NCBI GenBank assembly: GCA_013403005.1
Contig: JACBOA010000001.1
Span: 124,001-188,000 of the forward strand
Reading direction: 5' to 3'
Length of the DNA stretch: 64,000 nt
Source of the DNA: Methanobacteriaceae archaeon
Lineage (GTDB): Archaea > Methanobacteriota > Methanobacteria > Methanobacteriales > Methanobacteriaceae
In this document: piece by piece, positions 30,319-39,170 of the stretch
How the letters are laid out: every line of letters begins with the position of its first letter
Numbering within the stretch: position 1 is the stretch's first letter
Translations under genes and position numbers: made by a program
The notes under the pieces: model-generated
The model's database searches: none
What the model was told of the DNA's origin: nothing
The model's input: only the letters and a program-made list of their open reading frames with translations

Positions 30319-30696
30319 TTATGTGGTTGTGTTTTTACAGTTTTGACCGTCGCAATTTCCATTTCCGGAGTTACTGTTTTTCTGGCCATACTGATACTTG
30401 TGAGGTTGGTCACAGTTTCCTGTACCTTTAGCACTGTTTTTTTGCCCGTACTGGTATTTGTGCTGGTCTCCATCGCAAGTTCCGTCACAGGATCCATTGC
30501 CGCTTCCATCACAAGTTCCACAGTTACCACTGGCAGCATTCTTCTGACCGTAGTGGTGCTGGTTCTGAGATGTTGTCTGAGCACTGATCTGGTCTCCAGT
30601 AGTGTTGTTGGATGTATCGTTCAATGCGAAGGCAGGAACCATACTTACCATCATTACCAGGGCACAGATCAATATCCCCTTTTTCAAATTGTTCAC
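30319..30696 (-). CDS. Secreted Cys/Gly/Asn-rich protein with YGQKN repeats
   Basis: 125 residues. The GTG start at 30696 is fixed by GGAGGTGA just upstream. Residues about 1-24 are a signal peptide (MNNLKKGILICALVMMVSMVPAFA). The mature part is low-complexity, with three copies of (H/Q)xYGQKN (HHYGQKN, YQYGQKN twice). Cysteine-rich spacers CGTCDGSGNGSCDGTCDGD, NCDQ and NCDGQNC hold eight cysteines. Probably exported or wall-associated, perhaps metal-binding; no family recognised. The start region can pair ACCACC with GGAGGT around its ribosome site. Shares a promoter element with the divergent membrane genes. Confidence 0.8.
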   Translation of the reverse strand: MNNLKKGILICALVMMVSMVPAFALNDTSNNTTGDQISAQTTSQNQHHYGQKNAASGNCGTCDGSGNGSCDGTCDGDQHKYQYGQKNSAKGTGNCDQPHKYQYGQKNSNSGNGNCDGQNCKNTTT

Positions 30697-30737
30697 TTGA
30701 TTTCACCTCCACTTGGTGGTTGAACTAGCATAACTCC

Positions 30738-30785
30738 CATAAAGGGTAAATGTTTATTCCAAGTTAATGCCCAGATCACACCCAT
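30738..30785 (-). promoter_or_regulatory. Promoter element, copy A (secreted protein)
   Basis: On the minus strand: GGGTGTGATCTGGGCATTAA, then CTTGGAATAAACATTTACCC, then a TATA-like TTTATG. It shares the core GATYTGGG...AAYTTGGAA.AA with copies B and C and lies just upstream of the expected TATA position. Confidence 0.6.
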
Positions 30786-30874
30786 TTTTCTCCCCAAAAT
30801 CATCCAATTGTACATCACTCATATGAACAGTTCGAATTTATCATTAAAAGCATAATTGGTAATGATTTTGGAAA

Positions 30875-30912
30875 GATCTGGGTATAAACTTGGAATAATT
30901 ACTTTTATATGG
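30875..30912 (+). promoter_or_regulatory. Promoter element, copy B (membrane redox pair)
   Basis: GATCTGGGTATAAACTTGGA followed by ATAATTACTTTTATATGG. The last part is the TATA box; the first part matches copies A and C. It points toward the genes at 31095 and 31424. Confidence 0.6.
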
Positions 30913-31094
30913 ATGATCTATTGATTATATGTAGCCTGATAAAACGGGCTTCAAAACAGGTTTAAAAGATGTTCTTAAACTTTGAATTGTTTTAATTTTT
31001 CATAAAATTTTATTTAATAAAAAGAACATCTACATTGTTTTAAAACAGAACATAACTGGAATATGTGTTTTTAAAGAATTATGGGGGAATCCTT

Positions 31095-31427
31095 ATGGTT
31101 TATGATATGATTATACCTGCCCTCCCATTTATCGGGGGCTATCTACTCACTTACAGTCTATACAGAATGAATTTAATTAAAAAAGCAATACACATCAACA
31201 TATGGAATTTAATAATAGGGTTAGCATTTCTAATATCTGCAGGAGCTGGTTTCATCCTGCTAATATTCATGGAATTCGGGGTCAAACTCTCCATAAATCC
31301 AGAGTTACTTTACTGGCATGTTGAATTAGGCGTAACTCTAGCCCTGGTAACTGTATTCCATTTCCACACCTACTGGAAGTCTGCAAGGACCATGTTCATC
31401 CCAGCGAAAAGGAGGTCAAAAGTATGA
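31095..31427 (+). CDS. Small membrane protein with conserved His motifs (DUF4405-like)
   Basis: 110 residues with three to four hydrophobic helices. ATG 31095 is preferred to the in-frame GTG at 31065 because GGGGGA lies 7-12 bases ahead. The C-terminal part has IWNLIIG, LLYWHVELG and VFHFHTYWKSARTMF. Its Trp-His and His-x-His-x-Tyr-Trp-Lys residues recur in the second half of the next protein. The pattern resembles DUF4405-type, cytochrome-b-like membrane domains where such His residues may bind haem; tentative. Its TGA overlaps the next ATG, so the two are co-translated. Confidence 0.8.
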   Translation: MVYDMIIPALPFIGGYLLTYSLYRMNLIKKAIHINIWNLIIGLAFLISAGAGFILLIFMEFGVKLSINPELLYWHVELGVTLALVTVFHFHTYWKSARTMFIPAKRRSKV

Positions 31428-32308
31428 TTATTAGGATAAGATCTTTACTAGCAAAAGAGAAATTGACTTACTCTTTATCAAAGGAGAAAGTATTATCTGC
31501 ATTATCAAGAGAAAACATTAGCTCAACATTATCCAAAATTCCTGCTAAACAAAAGTTATTAGCAGCAGCCACTACTATTCCTTTCCTAGCAGCCAGTACC
31601 ATGTCTTCTTCATGTGCTACTACCTGTCCTTATGGAATGGTTAATGATCCCTTTCCAGGGCACTGTTCCCGTTATATGGATATTGGTGGTGATGGGTTCT
31701 GCGATTTCTCCCAGGCAACCCCGGTTACCACCACAGAAACCTCCACCACATCATCTGACGGCACAACTGATACATCCACATCAACTGATGGCACCACAAC
31801 AACCAGCCCCATAAATGAAGGTCATGGAAACGGAGCAAACGCAGATATTACACCGGATCAATCTCCAGATCCAAACCCTGCTTTAATGCCAGATTCTTCC
31901 AATTTAGACACAGGAACTCTGAATGGAGATCATAGCAATTACTATGTGCTGCCAGTTTCTATGATAATAATAGGAGGATACTTATTCACTTATTACCTGT
32001 TTAAAAAGGGGATCTTGAAAAGAAATAAGCATAAAAGAATATGGAATTTACTGTTAACTGCAGGATATCTTGGAACCGGGGTGACTGGAGTTTTTTTAAC
32101 CCTTATGATAAATTTAGGAATAAGATCTGCTTTAAACTCCTCATTGACTTTCTGGCATGTGGAAATGGCTATATTAATGGTAATAGGTACTATGGTCCAT
32201 ATACACATCTACTGGAAACCATTCAAAAACATGTTTAAGGTTCTCTTCGGATTTAAAACTAGATTAAGGACAAATACAACCATTTTAGGGGAACATCCGA
32301 GTGATTGA
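31424..32308 (+). CDS. Membrane protein: Cys-motif domain plus DUF4405-like domain
   Basis: 294 residues. Order: amphipathic N-terminus (1-45); one membrane helix (about 46-62); a CATTCPYGMVNDPFPGHCSRY...DGFCDFSQ motif with five Cys (about 64-97), of the type seen beside FeS- or flavin-linked membrane redox proteins; a Thr/Ser-rich linker (about 100-165); then three to four helices homologous to the preceding gene (IWNLL, FWHVEM, HIHIYWKPFKNMF). The paired genes look like a two-subunit membrane electron-transfer unit, with the Cys domain probably outside. Partner proteins and substrate unknown. Confidence 0.8.
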   Translation: MIIRIRSLLAKEKLTYSLSKEKVLSALSRENISSTLSKIPAKQKLLAAATTIPFLAASTMSSSCATTCPYGMVNDPFPGHCSRYMDIGGDGFCDFSQATPVTTTETSTTSSDGTTDTSTSTDGTTTTSPINEGHGNGANADITPDQSPDPNPALMPDSSNLDTGTLNGDHSNYYVLPVSMIIIGGYLFTYYLFKKGILKRNKHKRIWNLLLTAGYLGTGVTGVFLTLMINLGIRSALNSSLTFWHVEMAILMVIGTMVHIHIYWKPFKNMFKVLFGFKTRLRTNTTILGEHPSD

Positions 32309-32351
32309 ATTTGAATAATTTTTTGGCTATGTAGAAATCTATTTAGTATGA

Positions 32352-32397
32352 TGGGATCACTACTTTAGTAATATAGTGTGGTACTGGAGTGATCCCA
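32352..32397. repeat. Inverted repeat, 10-bp perfect arms
   Basis: TGGGATCACT (32352-32361) and AGTGATCCCA (32388-32397) with a 26-base spacer. It lies between the membrane redox pair and the dead transposase. It could be the left end of the old insertion sequence or a transcript 3' hairpin. Confidence 0.5.
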
Positions 32398-33306
32398 TGT
32401 GCGATTTTGATCCTGAAGAACTTATAAAATTCACTTACAACCGCGTTTAAAGTGGCTAAAATGACCATAGCTACTTATTCGTGTAAATATTCAAAGCATG
32501 ATTTTACACACAACACCAACATATGGGATTAACATCTTTAATGAAACGTTTAAGTCTGAAATACCGTGAAATTGTTCAAATTGTGAAATTAAAGTCCAAA
32601 ATACAGGAAATACTAGGCTTAAAAAAGATCCCACACTTCACCACACTTCAAAATAATTCTTCAAATGTTTAGTATCCCCATTTTTTTCGATGAAAATGCT
32701 AACAGTTGAATTATTTGATATAAATGAACCATGGGTGGTTGTAGATGGAACTGGTTACTCTACAGACCAATACAGCCATATTACGCATAGAACAATCGAA
32801 AAACAAAATAAAAAGAGGATAAAAGCTACACGAAAAACCAAATAGCAGTAGACACCAAAAAACAAGCAATACTAGCTCAGAAAGTATCAAAAGGCCCTAG
32901 ACATTGATTCTAAAGATGCAATACCAACTATAAGGAAAACAAATATAAACCATCAGGGCTTCAGCTTTAGACAGAGCATTCGACAGTGAAAAAGAATACA
33001 CACACCCATAAACGAAGAATACAAGAGCATCCAAGCATGATAGCAGCCAAAAAACGGATCAAAACAGGTAAATATTGATTAAGCACGCAATCATTATTCA
33101 GTAAAAACGATACCATCTAATGAGGATTGTAGAAACAGTGATTTCAGTTTTAAAAAGAGATATTAGGAGATAAAAACAATAGCCGAAGAGATAGTTTAAG
33201 AAACAAAGAAAGCAAACTACGAAACGTCTTTTATAACCTACAACGCTACGTAAAAACACTTATTGTTCAAGTTCTAAAAGGATTTCTACAGAACTTCTAC
33301 AGAGCC
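32397..33306 (+). pseudogene. Decayed DDE transposase (IS4/IS5-like)
   Basis: No intact frame, but fragments in shifting registers match a transposase in order: CDFDPEELIKFTYNRV at the start; KYREIVQIVKLKSKIQEILGL then KKIPHFTTLQ (32560-32650); EPWVVVDGTGYS, a likely first catalytic Asp (about 32730); and near the end RRDSLRNKESKLRNVFYNLQ and RYVKTLIVQ (33195-33265). Many stops and shifts show it has long been dead. It abuts the 3' end of the broken epimerase gene. No flanking duplication could be recognised. Confidence 0.75.
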
Positions 33307-33307
33307 G

Positions 33308-34305
33308 TTATTCAGAAGCATTTCTTTTAAACCATTCTACAGAATCTCTTATGGATTCTTTAATAGGTCTTGGGGAGTATCCTAATTCTTCTCGTGCTTT
33401 TTTATTGCTTATATCGCAGTTACTCACCAGCACTTCCATGGAGTAACTGGTAAAGAGTGGTTTGTTTTTACGGTTACGGTAGTATAAAGGTGTAATTTTT
33501 CCAAGTGCATGGGCAAGCCAGTGGGGTATTTTAAGCCAGGGACGGCCAACTGAAGTCAATTCTTCCATTGTAACCATGAGTTCTTTGACTGTAATCTTCT
33601 CCCCAGATAATATGTAAATTTCACCACTCACACCCTTCTGACAGGCCAGTAAAAGTCCCTGAACCACATCACGCACATCAACGAAGTCATAAGCACCGTC
33701 AGTATAGGTCTTCATATCTCCACGCATATAATTCAGAATCATTTGCCCCATCTGGGATATCTTGTAGTCATAAGGTCCTATAACTCCACTGGGACATACA
33801 ATGACCGCATCAAGCCCTTTACTAACACCTTTAAGCACTTCTAAAGATGCCAGAGATTTGCTGCGATCATAACCTCCTCTTGATAATTCTGGTTCAAATG
33901 AGCATGATTCATCAATTTGAGTCCCATGAGGGGGTTCGCATAAAGCATGAACTGAACTAGTGTAAATCAAACGATCTACACCCTTTTCAAGACACGCACG
34001 AACCACATTACGGGTTCCCTCAACATTCACTCGTTGGAGAAGTTCATATCCCCAGGCACTATGGAAATAATGCCTGCCAGATGAAATACTCTAGTTATAC
34101 CCTTAAAAGCGGGCAGGATTGAATCAAAATCAGTTACATCTCCCTCCACGGTCTCCACATTCAATCCCTTGATTGGTCTGAGATCATCTCCTGGAAGGAT
34201 CATCACCCTTACTCTCATCCCCTGAGATGTTAATCTGCGCACCAAGACATTCCCTATATGTCCAGTCCCACCGGTAACAAGTATCATTTTCCCTTTCCTA
34301 ATCAC
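33308..34305 (-). pseudogene. NAD-dependent epimerase/dehydratase, split by frameshift
   Basis: Extended short-chain dehydrogenase, about 332 residues if whole. The 5' part (34305-34027) has MILVTGGTGHIGNVLVRRL (NAD site) and VFHLAGIISIVPGD. The 3' part has NVEGTRNVVRACLE, YTSSVHAL and YDRSKSLASLE (Tyr-x-x-x-Lys catalytic pair). Around 34035-34048 the frame changes. Restoring one base there would join GDM-x-LLQRVNVEGT, as expected for the family. Either a true mutation or a base-calling error. The substrate is probably a nucleotide sugar or a dihydroflavonol-like ketone. Confidence 0.85.
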
Positions 34306-34571
34306 TCATCCATCCCACTCATCCGTATTATATAAAGCAATCCTAATGAATTTTACTCAAATGTATTTATCCCTAGTTAATGAATTGATTAATTGGGGAG
34401 GTTTCTATGAAAAAACACGTTTTAAAAAAAATGAGGGGCAGTAATAATTGAATAAGAGGGATTACAAAATAGTATTTAGAATCTAAAAGATTTAGAATCT
34501 AAAATTAATCGACAAAATTTATCAAATGATGATCATTATAAAATAAATACTTTATTGGGGGATGTTAAGGT
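34306..34571. other. AT-rich intergenic region
   Basis: 266 bases holding the promoter of the epimerase and the 3' end of the TrkA-type gene. No gene seen. Confidence 0.5.
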
Positions 34572-35222
34572 TCACTTGGTGAATTTTTTCATAACTTCCC
34601 GAGCGGCATTGGTTTTTACAAGAATAGAGACTTTCATGCCTTTTTTTAGGACTACGTCAGGTTTGGGAATGGTTATATCTCCGTTTTCATATACAGCAAC
34701 TATGATGAAGTCTTCGGTGGGACTGACCTCACCTATTTTTTTACCAACCATCTTTTCGTTTTCCAGGTTAAAATCAAGTAGTTCTGCATCACCTTTACCC
34801 ATGACCACCAGATCTGCAATTTTAGGTCTGATAATAAGTTTCTCCAGGTAACTGGCTGCAGTGATCTCCGGACTGATAACAGAATCAATACCCACTTTAC
34901 GGAATGCATCAGCATGGCTGGGGTCACTCACCCGGGCAATGATCTTGGGGATTTTACACTCTCTAACTAGGATACATGCCAGTAGATTAGCTTCATCATT
35001 TCCAGTTGCAGCCACAAAAACATCTGCACTGGCTACATTGGCTTCTTCCAGGGTTTTTGTGTCAGTACCGTTACCACAGATAACCAAGGCATCTAATTCT
35101 GCTGCTGCATTGGTGCATAAACCTTCATCATTTTCTATTAGAGTAACATCATGACCATCAGCAATTAAAAAAGAAGCCAGGTTCAACCCAACTCGCCCAC
35201 CGCCCATTACAACCACGTACAT
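34572..35222 (-). CDS. trkA: TrkA-type K+ transport regulatory protein
   Basis: 216 residues. RCK N-lobe (about 1-120): MYVVVMGGGRVGLNLASFLI dinucleotide-binding motif with the acidic residue in VTLIEND. It is followed by a TrkA-C domain (about 140-215: DLVVMGKGDAELLDFNLEN...PKPDVVLKKGMKVSILV). ATG 35222 is chosen because GGTGAG lies seven bases upstream; a longer in-frame start at 35243 is less likely. It would gate a Trk/Ktr potassium channel in response to nucleotide; no channel subunit is next to it. Confidence 0.9.
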   Translation of the reverse strand: MYVVVMGGGRVGLNLASFLIADGHDVTLIENDEGLCTNAAAELDALVICGNGTDTKTLEEANVASADVFVAATGNDEANLLACILVRECKIPKIIARVSDPSHADAFRKVGIDSVISPEITAASYLEKLIIRPKIADLVVMGKGDAELLDFNLENEKMVGKKIGEVSPTEDFIIVAVYENGDITIPKPDVVLKKGMKVSILVKTNAAREVMKKFTK

Positions 35223-35787
35223 ATTGAACTCACCTTTAAGCATGATGAATTATTAAAGATATAAGATTGAATTTTAATAAGTTTAAGGAAACATTAGATT
35301 GGCATAACCATCAAAAATGCTCCTAATCTTGGTTATTTCATTATTGGGGTTTTTTTAGAAATTGCAAAGCAACACAATTTCATTTCAAAAGCATCTTAAA
35401 CTTATTAAATTTCCATAAGTGGATTTATAAATATTATTTCTAACCTCGTAAAGATAGACCTCATATGGCATATAAATTTTTCCCGATAGTTGCTGAACAT
35501 CGTTCAAAGTTGAGAGGTATTATACTAATATTAAATGAGACTAAAATAAAATTAATCCTGAATATCATTCGAAACCAATAATAATCTATAAGGTATAATC
35601 TCATACCTAAATGCTGAAAATTAAGAAAAAAGTGGAAAAACTAAATTGGCGGCGTATTCTGGTCGTTTTATGTCTTTTTTTATAGTCATCATTAATGGGG
35701 TTTCAACATGTTGTTTGGTGACATGCAAGTAACATTAATATTTTGTTTATTAAATTTTCTTTAAATTTTTCATGCATGGTTTTAGAT
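35223..35787. other. 565-bp AT-rich intergenic region
   Basis: Only short frames, the best 38 residues from 35468 (MAYKFFPIVAEHRSKLRGI...), without a ribosome site. No RNA gene or repeat recognised. Confidence 0.5.
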
Positions 35788-36477
35788 CTATTTTATGGCA
35801 TAAAACCCAGCTTGCATGTAGGAAAACCATAAAAGTTCCACCACCTTAAAACCGACTTCTTTTAAAAGTGAAATATGATCTTCCACGGTTATGGGGAAGT
35901 ATTCCTTATTAAACCTTTTTAAATGATCATCAACTACCTGTTCATCCCGGCCACACGATATTTGGAAATTTCTCCAGTTTTCTTTCCCAATTTTAATGCC
36001 TGCTGCAGTGGCTGGGCGGATGTTTTCAAAGGTTATGAAAACTCCATTATCATTTAAAAGTTCATAACAGGTATTTTCAGCGTTTTTCCTATCTTCAGGT
36101 GATAGATAATGGTGTGATTGGATGGCAGTGATCACATCTGCCTTTTGACATTTTTTTGGGGATAGTTGCTGGGTAGATGATTCCAGGAATTTCAGTCTAT
36201 CAGGGGGATATTTTGAAAGTTTTTCTTTGGCCTCAATTAACATATCTTGAGATGGGTCTCCCATAATGAAACAAGTTTGGGGGAACTCTTCTATTGCCCT
36301 TTTAATCAAAGAACCTGTTCCGCAACCCGTATCTAACCAAATCTTCGGTTTAATTCCAAGGGCCTTTATGATATTTACTGTTTCTTGGTGAAATGATTGA
36401 TAGTAAGGAATGGTGCAACCTATATCTGTATCATAATTCCTGGCCAAATGAGGAGTGGTATTATCGCTCAGGGTCAT
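35788..36477 (-). CDS. SAM-dependent methyltransferase (class I)
   Basis: 229 residues with the class I SAM fold. Motif I is WLDTGCGTGSLIKRA (about residues 43-57), followed by acidic GDPSQDM and post-motifs ADVITAIQSHHYL. It probably methylates a small molecule; the substrate is unknown. Upstream of its start lies the 20-bp tandem repeat array. Monocistronic. Confidence 0.88.
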   Translation of the reverse strand: MTLSDNTTPHLARNYDTDIGCTIPYYQSFHQETVNIIKALGIKPKIWLDTGCGTGSLIKRAIEEFPQTCFIMGDPSQDMLIEAKEKLSKYPPDRLKFLESSTQQLSPKKCQKADVITAIQSHHYLSPEDRKNAENTCYELLNDNGVFITFENIRPATAAGIKIGKENWRNFQISCGRDEQVVDDHLKRFNKEYFPITVEDHISLLKEVGFKVVELLWFSYMQAGFYAIK

Positions 36478-36610
36478 CTAATTCACCTCAATGAATAACA
36501 AAATCACCTTTCAAACTTAAAATTTTTACTGATATGTGTTTGGCCATAGCTAATTGGGTGCTCGAAAAGTTCACAATATTCTAATTTTTATCTGGTAATT
36601 TGTTAAAAAA

Positions 36611-36750
36611 TCTAATCTAAATCTACTAAATCTAATCTAAATCTACTAAATCTAATCTAAATCTACTAAATCTAATCTAAATCTACTAAATCTAATCTAA
36701 ATCTACTAAATCTAATCTAAATCTACTAAATCTAATTTAAATCTAATAAA
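36611..36750. repeat. Seven tandem 20-bp repeats
   Basis: Unit TCTAATCTAAATCTACTAAA, six perfect copies (36611-36730) and a seventh with two changes (36731-36750). They lie in the gap between the methyltransferase start and the NYN gene end. The period equals about two DNA turns, so copies face the same side. Could be an iteron-like protein-binding array or a slippage-prone satellite. Confidence 0.95.
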
Positions 36751-36795
36751 ATGGAATAATTTAAAATAAAGGATGAAAAAATAAATATATGTTGG

Positions 36796-37296
36796 TTAAA
36801 CTGCTCCATGAGCTTGATGCTGTTCTTTTTTCAGGATTATGGTGTTATCTGCTGAATTTTTCAGTGCAATACTGAAACCAGGTTCAGCACCAATAACCAA
36901 AGTTTCCTTACCATTTTCTTTGGCAATGTTTAACAGGGGTAAGAAGTCTGTGTTACGAGTCATCAATGCCACAACATCAACATTAGGGTTGTGAATGGCT
37001 TCAAAGGCCTCAACTGCCATTTGAACATCAATATCTCCGGCCACAATTATGGGTGAAAAACCTTGGTTGACTATGGCTTCAATAAGTTTATCTGATGCAT
37101 ACTGGTTTAAGAAGACTTTACCAACCTTTACTTTACCATAATCTACCAGTAATTTCTGAACTTCATCAAGATCAAAGCCAAATTCTTTTCGTAGCATATT
37201 TGGGCCGTCTACTAATAAAGCTACTCTTTTTTCACCAGACTCCTTCATTCTTGGAATGTATTCTTTGAATGAACTTAATTTTTCAAGGTTACGCAT
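36796..37296 (-). CDS. NYN-domain protein (LabA/TIGR00288-like)
   Basis: 166 residues with the NYN/PIN-like nuclease fold. The first acidic strand is VALLVDGPNMLRKEFGFDL (about residues 25-43), then AGDIDVQMAVEAFEAI, and the last motif is ALMTRNTDFLPLLNIAKENGKE. These aspartates are the candidate metal-binding residues for RNA cleavage. The family is conserved in methanogens but its target is unknown. Single gene, start GTTCCTCC-complement ribosome site (AGGAGGAAC) before the ATG. Confidence 0.85.
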   Translation of the reverse strand: MRNLEKLSSFKEYIPRMKESGEKRVALLVDGPNMLRKEFGFDLDEVQKLLVDYGKVKVGKVFLNQYASDKLIEAIVNQGFSPIIVAGDIDVQMAVEAFEAIHNPNVDVVALMTRNTDFLPLLNIAKENGKETLVIGAEPGFSIALKNSADNTIILKKEQHQAHGAV

Positions 37297-37806
37297 TGTT
37301 CCTCCTGTTTTTATTTTAATTAAACACGGACCATATTATAATACTATAATACTCTTTTTAACATCTATAATATAGATTATAATATAGATTGTATATTTTC
37401 TTCTATTAAGATCTGGTCTTTTAATATTATTAATAATTCAGTTGGCAATTTTTAATAAGTTAAATCTTTTTTTAATAACTTGGAATTTTGTTCATTTTAA
37501 ATAATTCTTAGGGGTTTATTTATTCCCTTTAAATTTTTTAAAATTACTTAAGAACTATTTTATTTTATTAATTCCAAATAATAAATAGATATGCCCAAAT
37601 TTCCCCCAAATATTACCATTTCTATAGAACTATTTCCAACTTGTGTATAATATGTCCCTACAATGTGGTGAGATGAATGAATAGATGTTTATGTATAATC
37701 TATTTCACTTTTTTAAGTTAACAATTGAGCTTAATTGTTCTTGTTTTGAATAAATAGTTGAAAATGGACGTTTAAATAAAAAAAAAGAATTATTAAATGT
37801 ATATTT
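37297..37806. other. 510-bp very AT-rich intergenic region
   Basis: It contains the NYN promoter side with direct repeats of TATAATATAGAT (about 37368-37392) and an inverted repeat AACAATT...AATTGTT (37720-37739) near the 3' end of the GyrI-like gene. No coding frame. Confidence 0.5.
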
Positions 37807-38288
37807 TTACAATTTAATGACTGGAAACTGGACTTCAGTTAAAAGTTCGCTTTCTGGAACTTCCATAGGGTCGTTTAGATATACTTCGGTGACAGGTCCC
37901 ACAATATCATATCCATTTTCACAGCATAATCCACCACAGCGTGAATTACTGGACCAACTTCAGTATAGGGTCCTTTGTGCATGGCAGATAGTACTGTGTG
38001 CTCGGGGATCTCTTTAATCCCTATTTTTCCCTCGGGCAGGGCATCTCCGATAAATGCGAAGCCAATCTCATACTGTAACTTTTCTTCAGCCACATCTTCT
38101 GGGCTGTTAAAGTAAGTTCCATAAACTCGACCAGTCATTTGAAGTTTTTTATCGGCGACCCACTGCCCTACTTCCTGCATGAGTTCTGGAATCTTATCAT
38201 AACTCCCCATATAAGGGATATAAGCTACTTTGGCTTCTTCAATCCTTTTTTCTATCACTTCCATAGTTACACCATTTATAAGATACAT
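37807..38288 (-). pseudogene. GyrI-like small-molecule-binding protein, frameshifted
   Basis: AraC effector-binding/GyrI-like domain, about 160 residues if whole. The N-terminal part reads EKRIEEAKVAYIPYMGSYDKIPELM and TVLSAMHKGPYTEVGPVIHAV. At about 37915-37925 the frame shifts. In the next frame it continues ENGYDIVGPVTEVYLNDPME and ends LLTEVQFPVIKL, exactly the family's C-terminus. One missing base in the codon after YAV explains this. Left uncorrected, the protein ends prematurely at LWDLSPKYI. Either pseudogene or sequence error. Confidence 0.85.
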
Positions 38289-38564
38289 TTTAATTCCATG
38301 TAAATTTTTTTCTAAATTTTGGGACGGTAAAGTTAATGGGTGTTGGAGTGTTCATCATAATTTGAAATTCGTTAATTATGGTTCTTTCACCAAACAAAGA
38401 TAAATTATGGCAAAGATTGTTTGCAAATATCGCTCAACCCCTAATAACTTCACAGCACCTAAATTTTTTTTGTAAATGGAATTTACATCATTTTTTTTTT
38501 AAAGTACATAGTTTTGGTGGGAAGTTCAGTAAATGATTTATAGCTTAAAAAGAAACATCCGGTT

Positions 38565-39170
38565 ATGTCTAATCGGACTAATACTCTTAATTTATGGATG
38601 ACCACCAGCCGAATTGAAACACTGGTGGATGGTATATTTTCCATTGCCATGACACTTCTGGTTTTAAGCATTGGAGTTCCAGACATCCCCTATCACCTAA
38701 GTGAAGCAGCATTCCAAGAACAGATCTGGGTATTATGGCCTAAACTTATGTGTTATGCCCTTTCTTTCTGGATACTTGCTGGGTTCTGGCGAAATAATCA
38801 TCAGCAGTTTCAATCTATCCAGCGTTCCAACCCAACTTTAATAACCATAAACGTGTTCTGGTTACTTTTCATAGCTCTTATGCCCTTTTCCACCGAGATA
38901 ATAGCAGAATATGGTGGAGCTTATCTAACTGCTAACATAATTTTCCAGATGAATCTCTTCATTGCAGGGTTCATCTATATTCTAAACTGGCAATACGCCG
39001 TTAGAAAGGGATTGGTTGATGAAAATATAGATAAGAAAACCTTAAAATTGATTAATATTTCGAACCTATTTTTACCAGTACTGTCTCTTTTAGCAATGGT
39101 ATTAGCTTATTATGTTATGGCATGGAGTAATTTGATATATTTAATACACCCTATTTTAAAAAAATCATAG
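38565..39170 (+). CDS. TMEM175-type potassium channel-like protein (DUF1211)
   Basis: 201 residues with six hydrophobic helices. The signature of the prokaryotic TMEM175 family is present in helix 1: RIETLVDGIFSIAMTLLVL (about residues 16-34), with Arg and the FS motif; the usual FSD appears here as FSI. The PKLMCYALSFWILAGFWRNNH segment also fits. Homologues form K+-permeable channels. The ribosome site is weak; ATG 38598 is an alternative start. Confidence 0.85.
   Translation: MSNRTNTLNLWMTTSRIETLVDGIFSIAMTLLVLSIGVPDIPYHLSEAAFQEQIWVLWPKLMCYALSFWILAGFWRNNHQQFQSIQRSNPTLITINVFWLLFIALMPFSTEIIAEYGGAYLTANIIFQMNLFIAGFIYILNWQYAVRKGLVDENIDKKTLKLINISNLFLPVLSLLAMVLAYYVMAWSNLIYLIHPILKKS

Larger units (their letters stand above)
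30697..31094. other. Divergent control region with paired promoter elements
   Basis: 398 bases between the secreted-protein gene and the membrane redox pair. Element copies A and B face outward. The plus-strand leader after copy B is about 160 bases and holds a perfect 10-base inverted repeat (AGATGTTCTT at 30967-30976, AAGAACATCT at 31022-31031), which could fold in the mRNA. Confidence 0.7.

Noticed and set aside
30303..30584. 93-residue minus-strand frame overlapping the secreted protein
   Set aside because: It has low-complexity Thr/Val composition caused by the repeat in the other frame; the overlapping frame has a signal peptide and a ribosome site.
35468..35584. 38-residue plus-strand frame in the 565-bp gap
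   Set aside because: No ribosome site, no recognised similarity, and chance frames of this length are common in AT-rich DNA.
36611..36750. CRISPR array
   Set aside because: The 20-bp repeats are directly adjacent with no spacers, and no cas genes are present.
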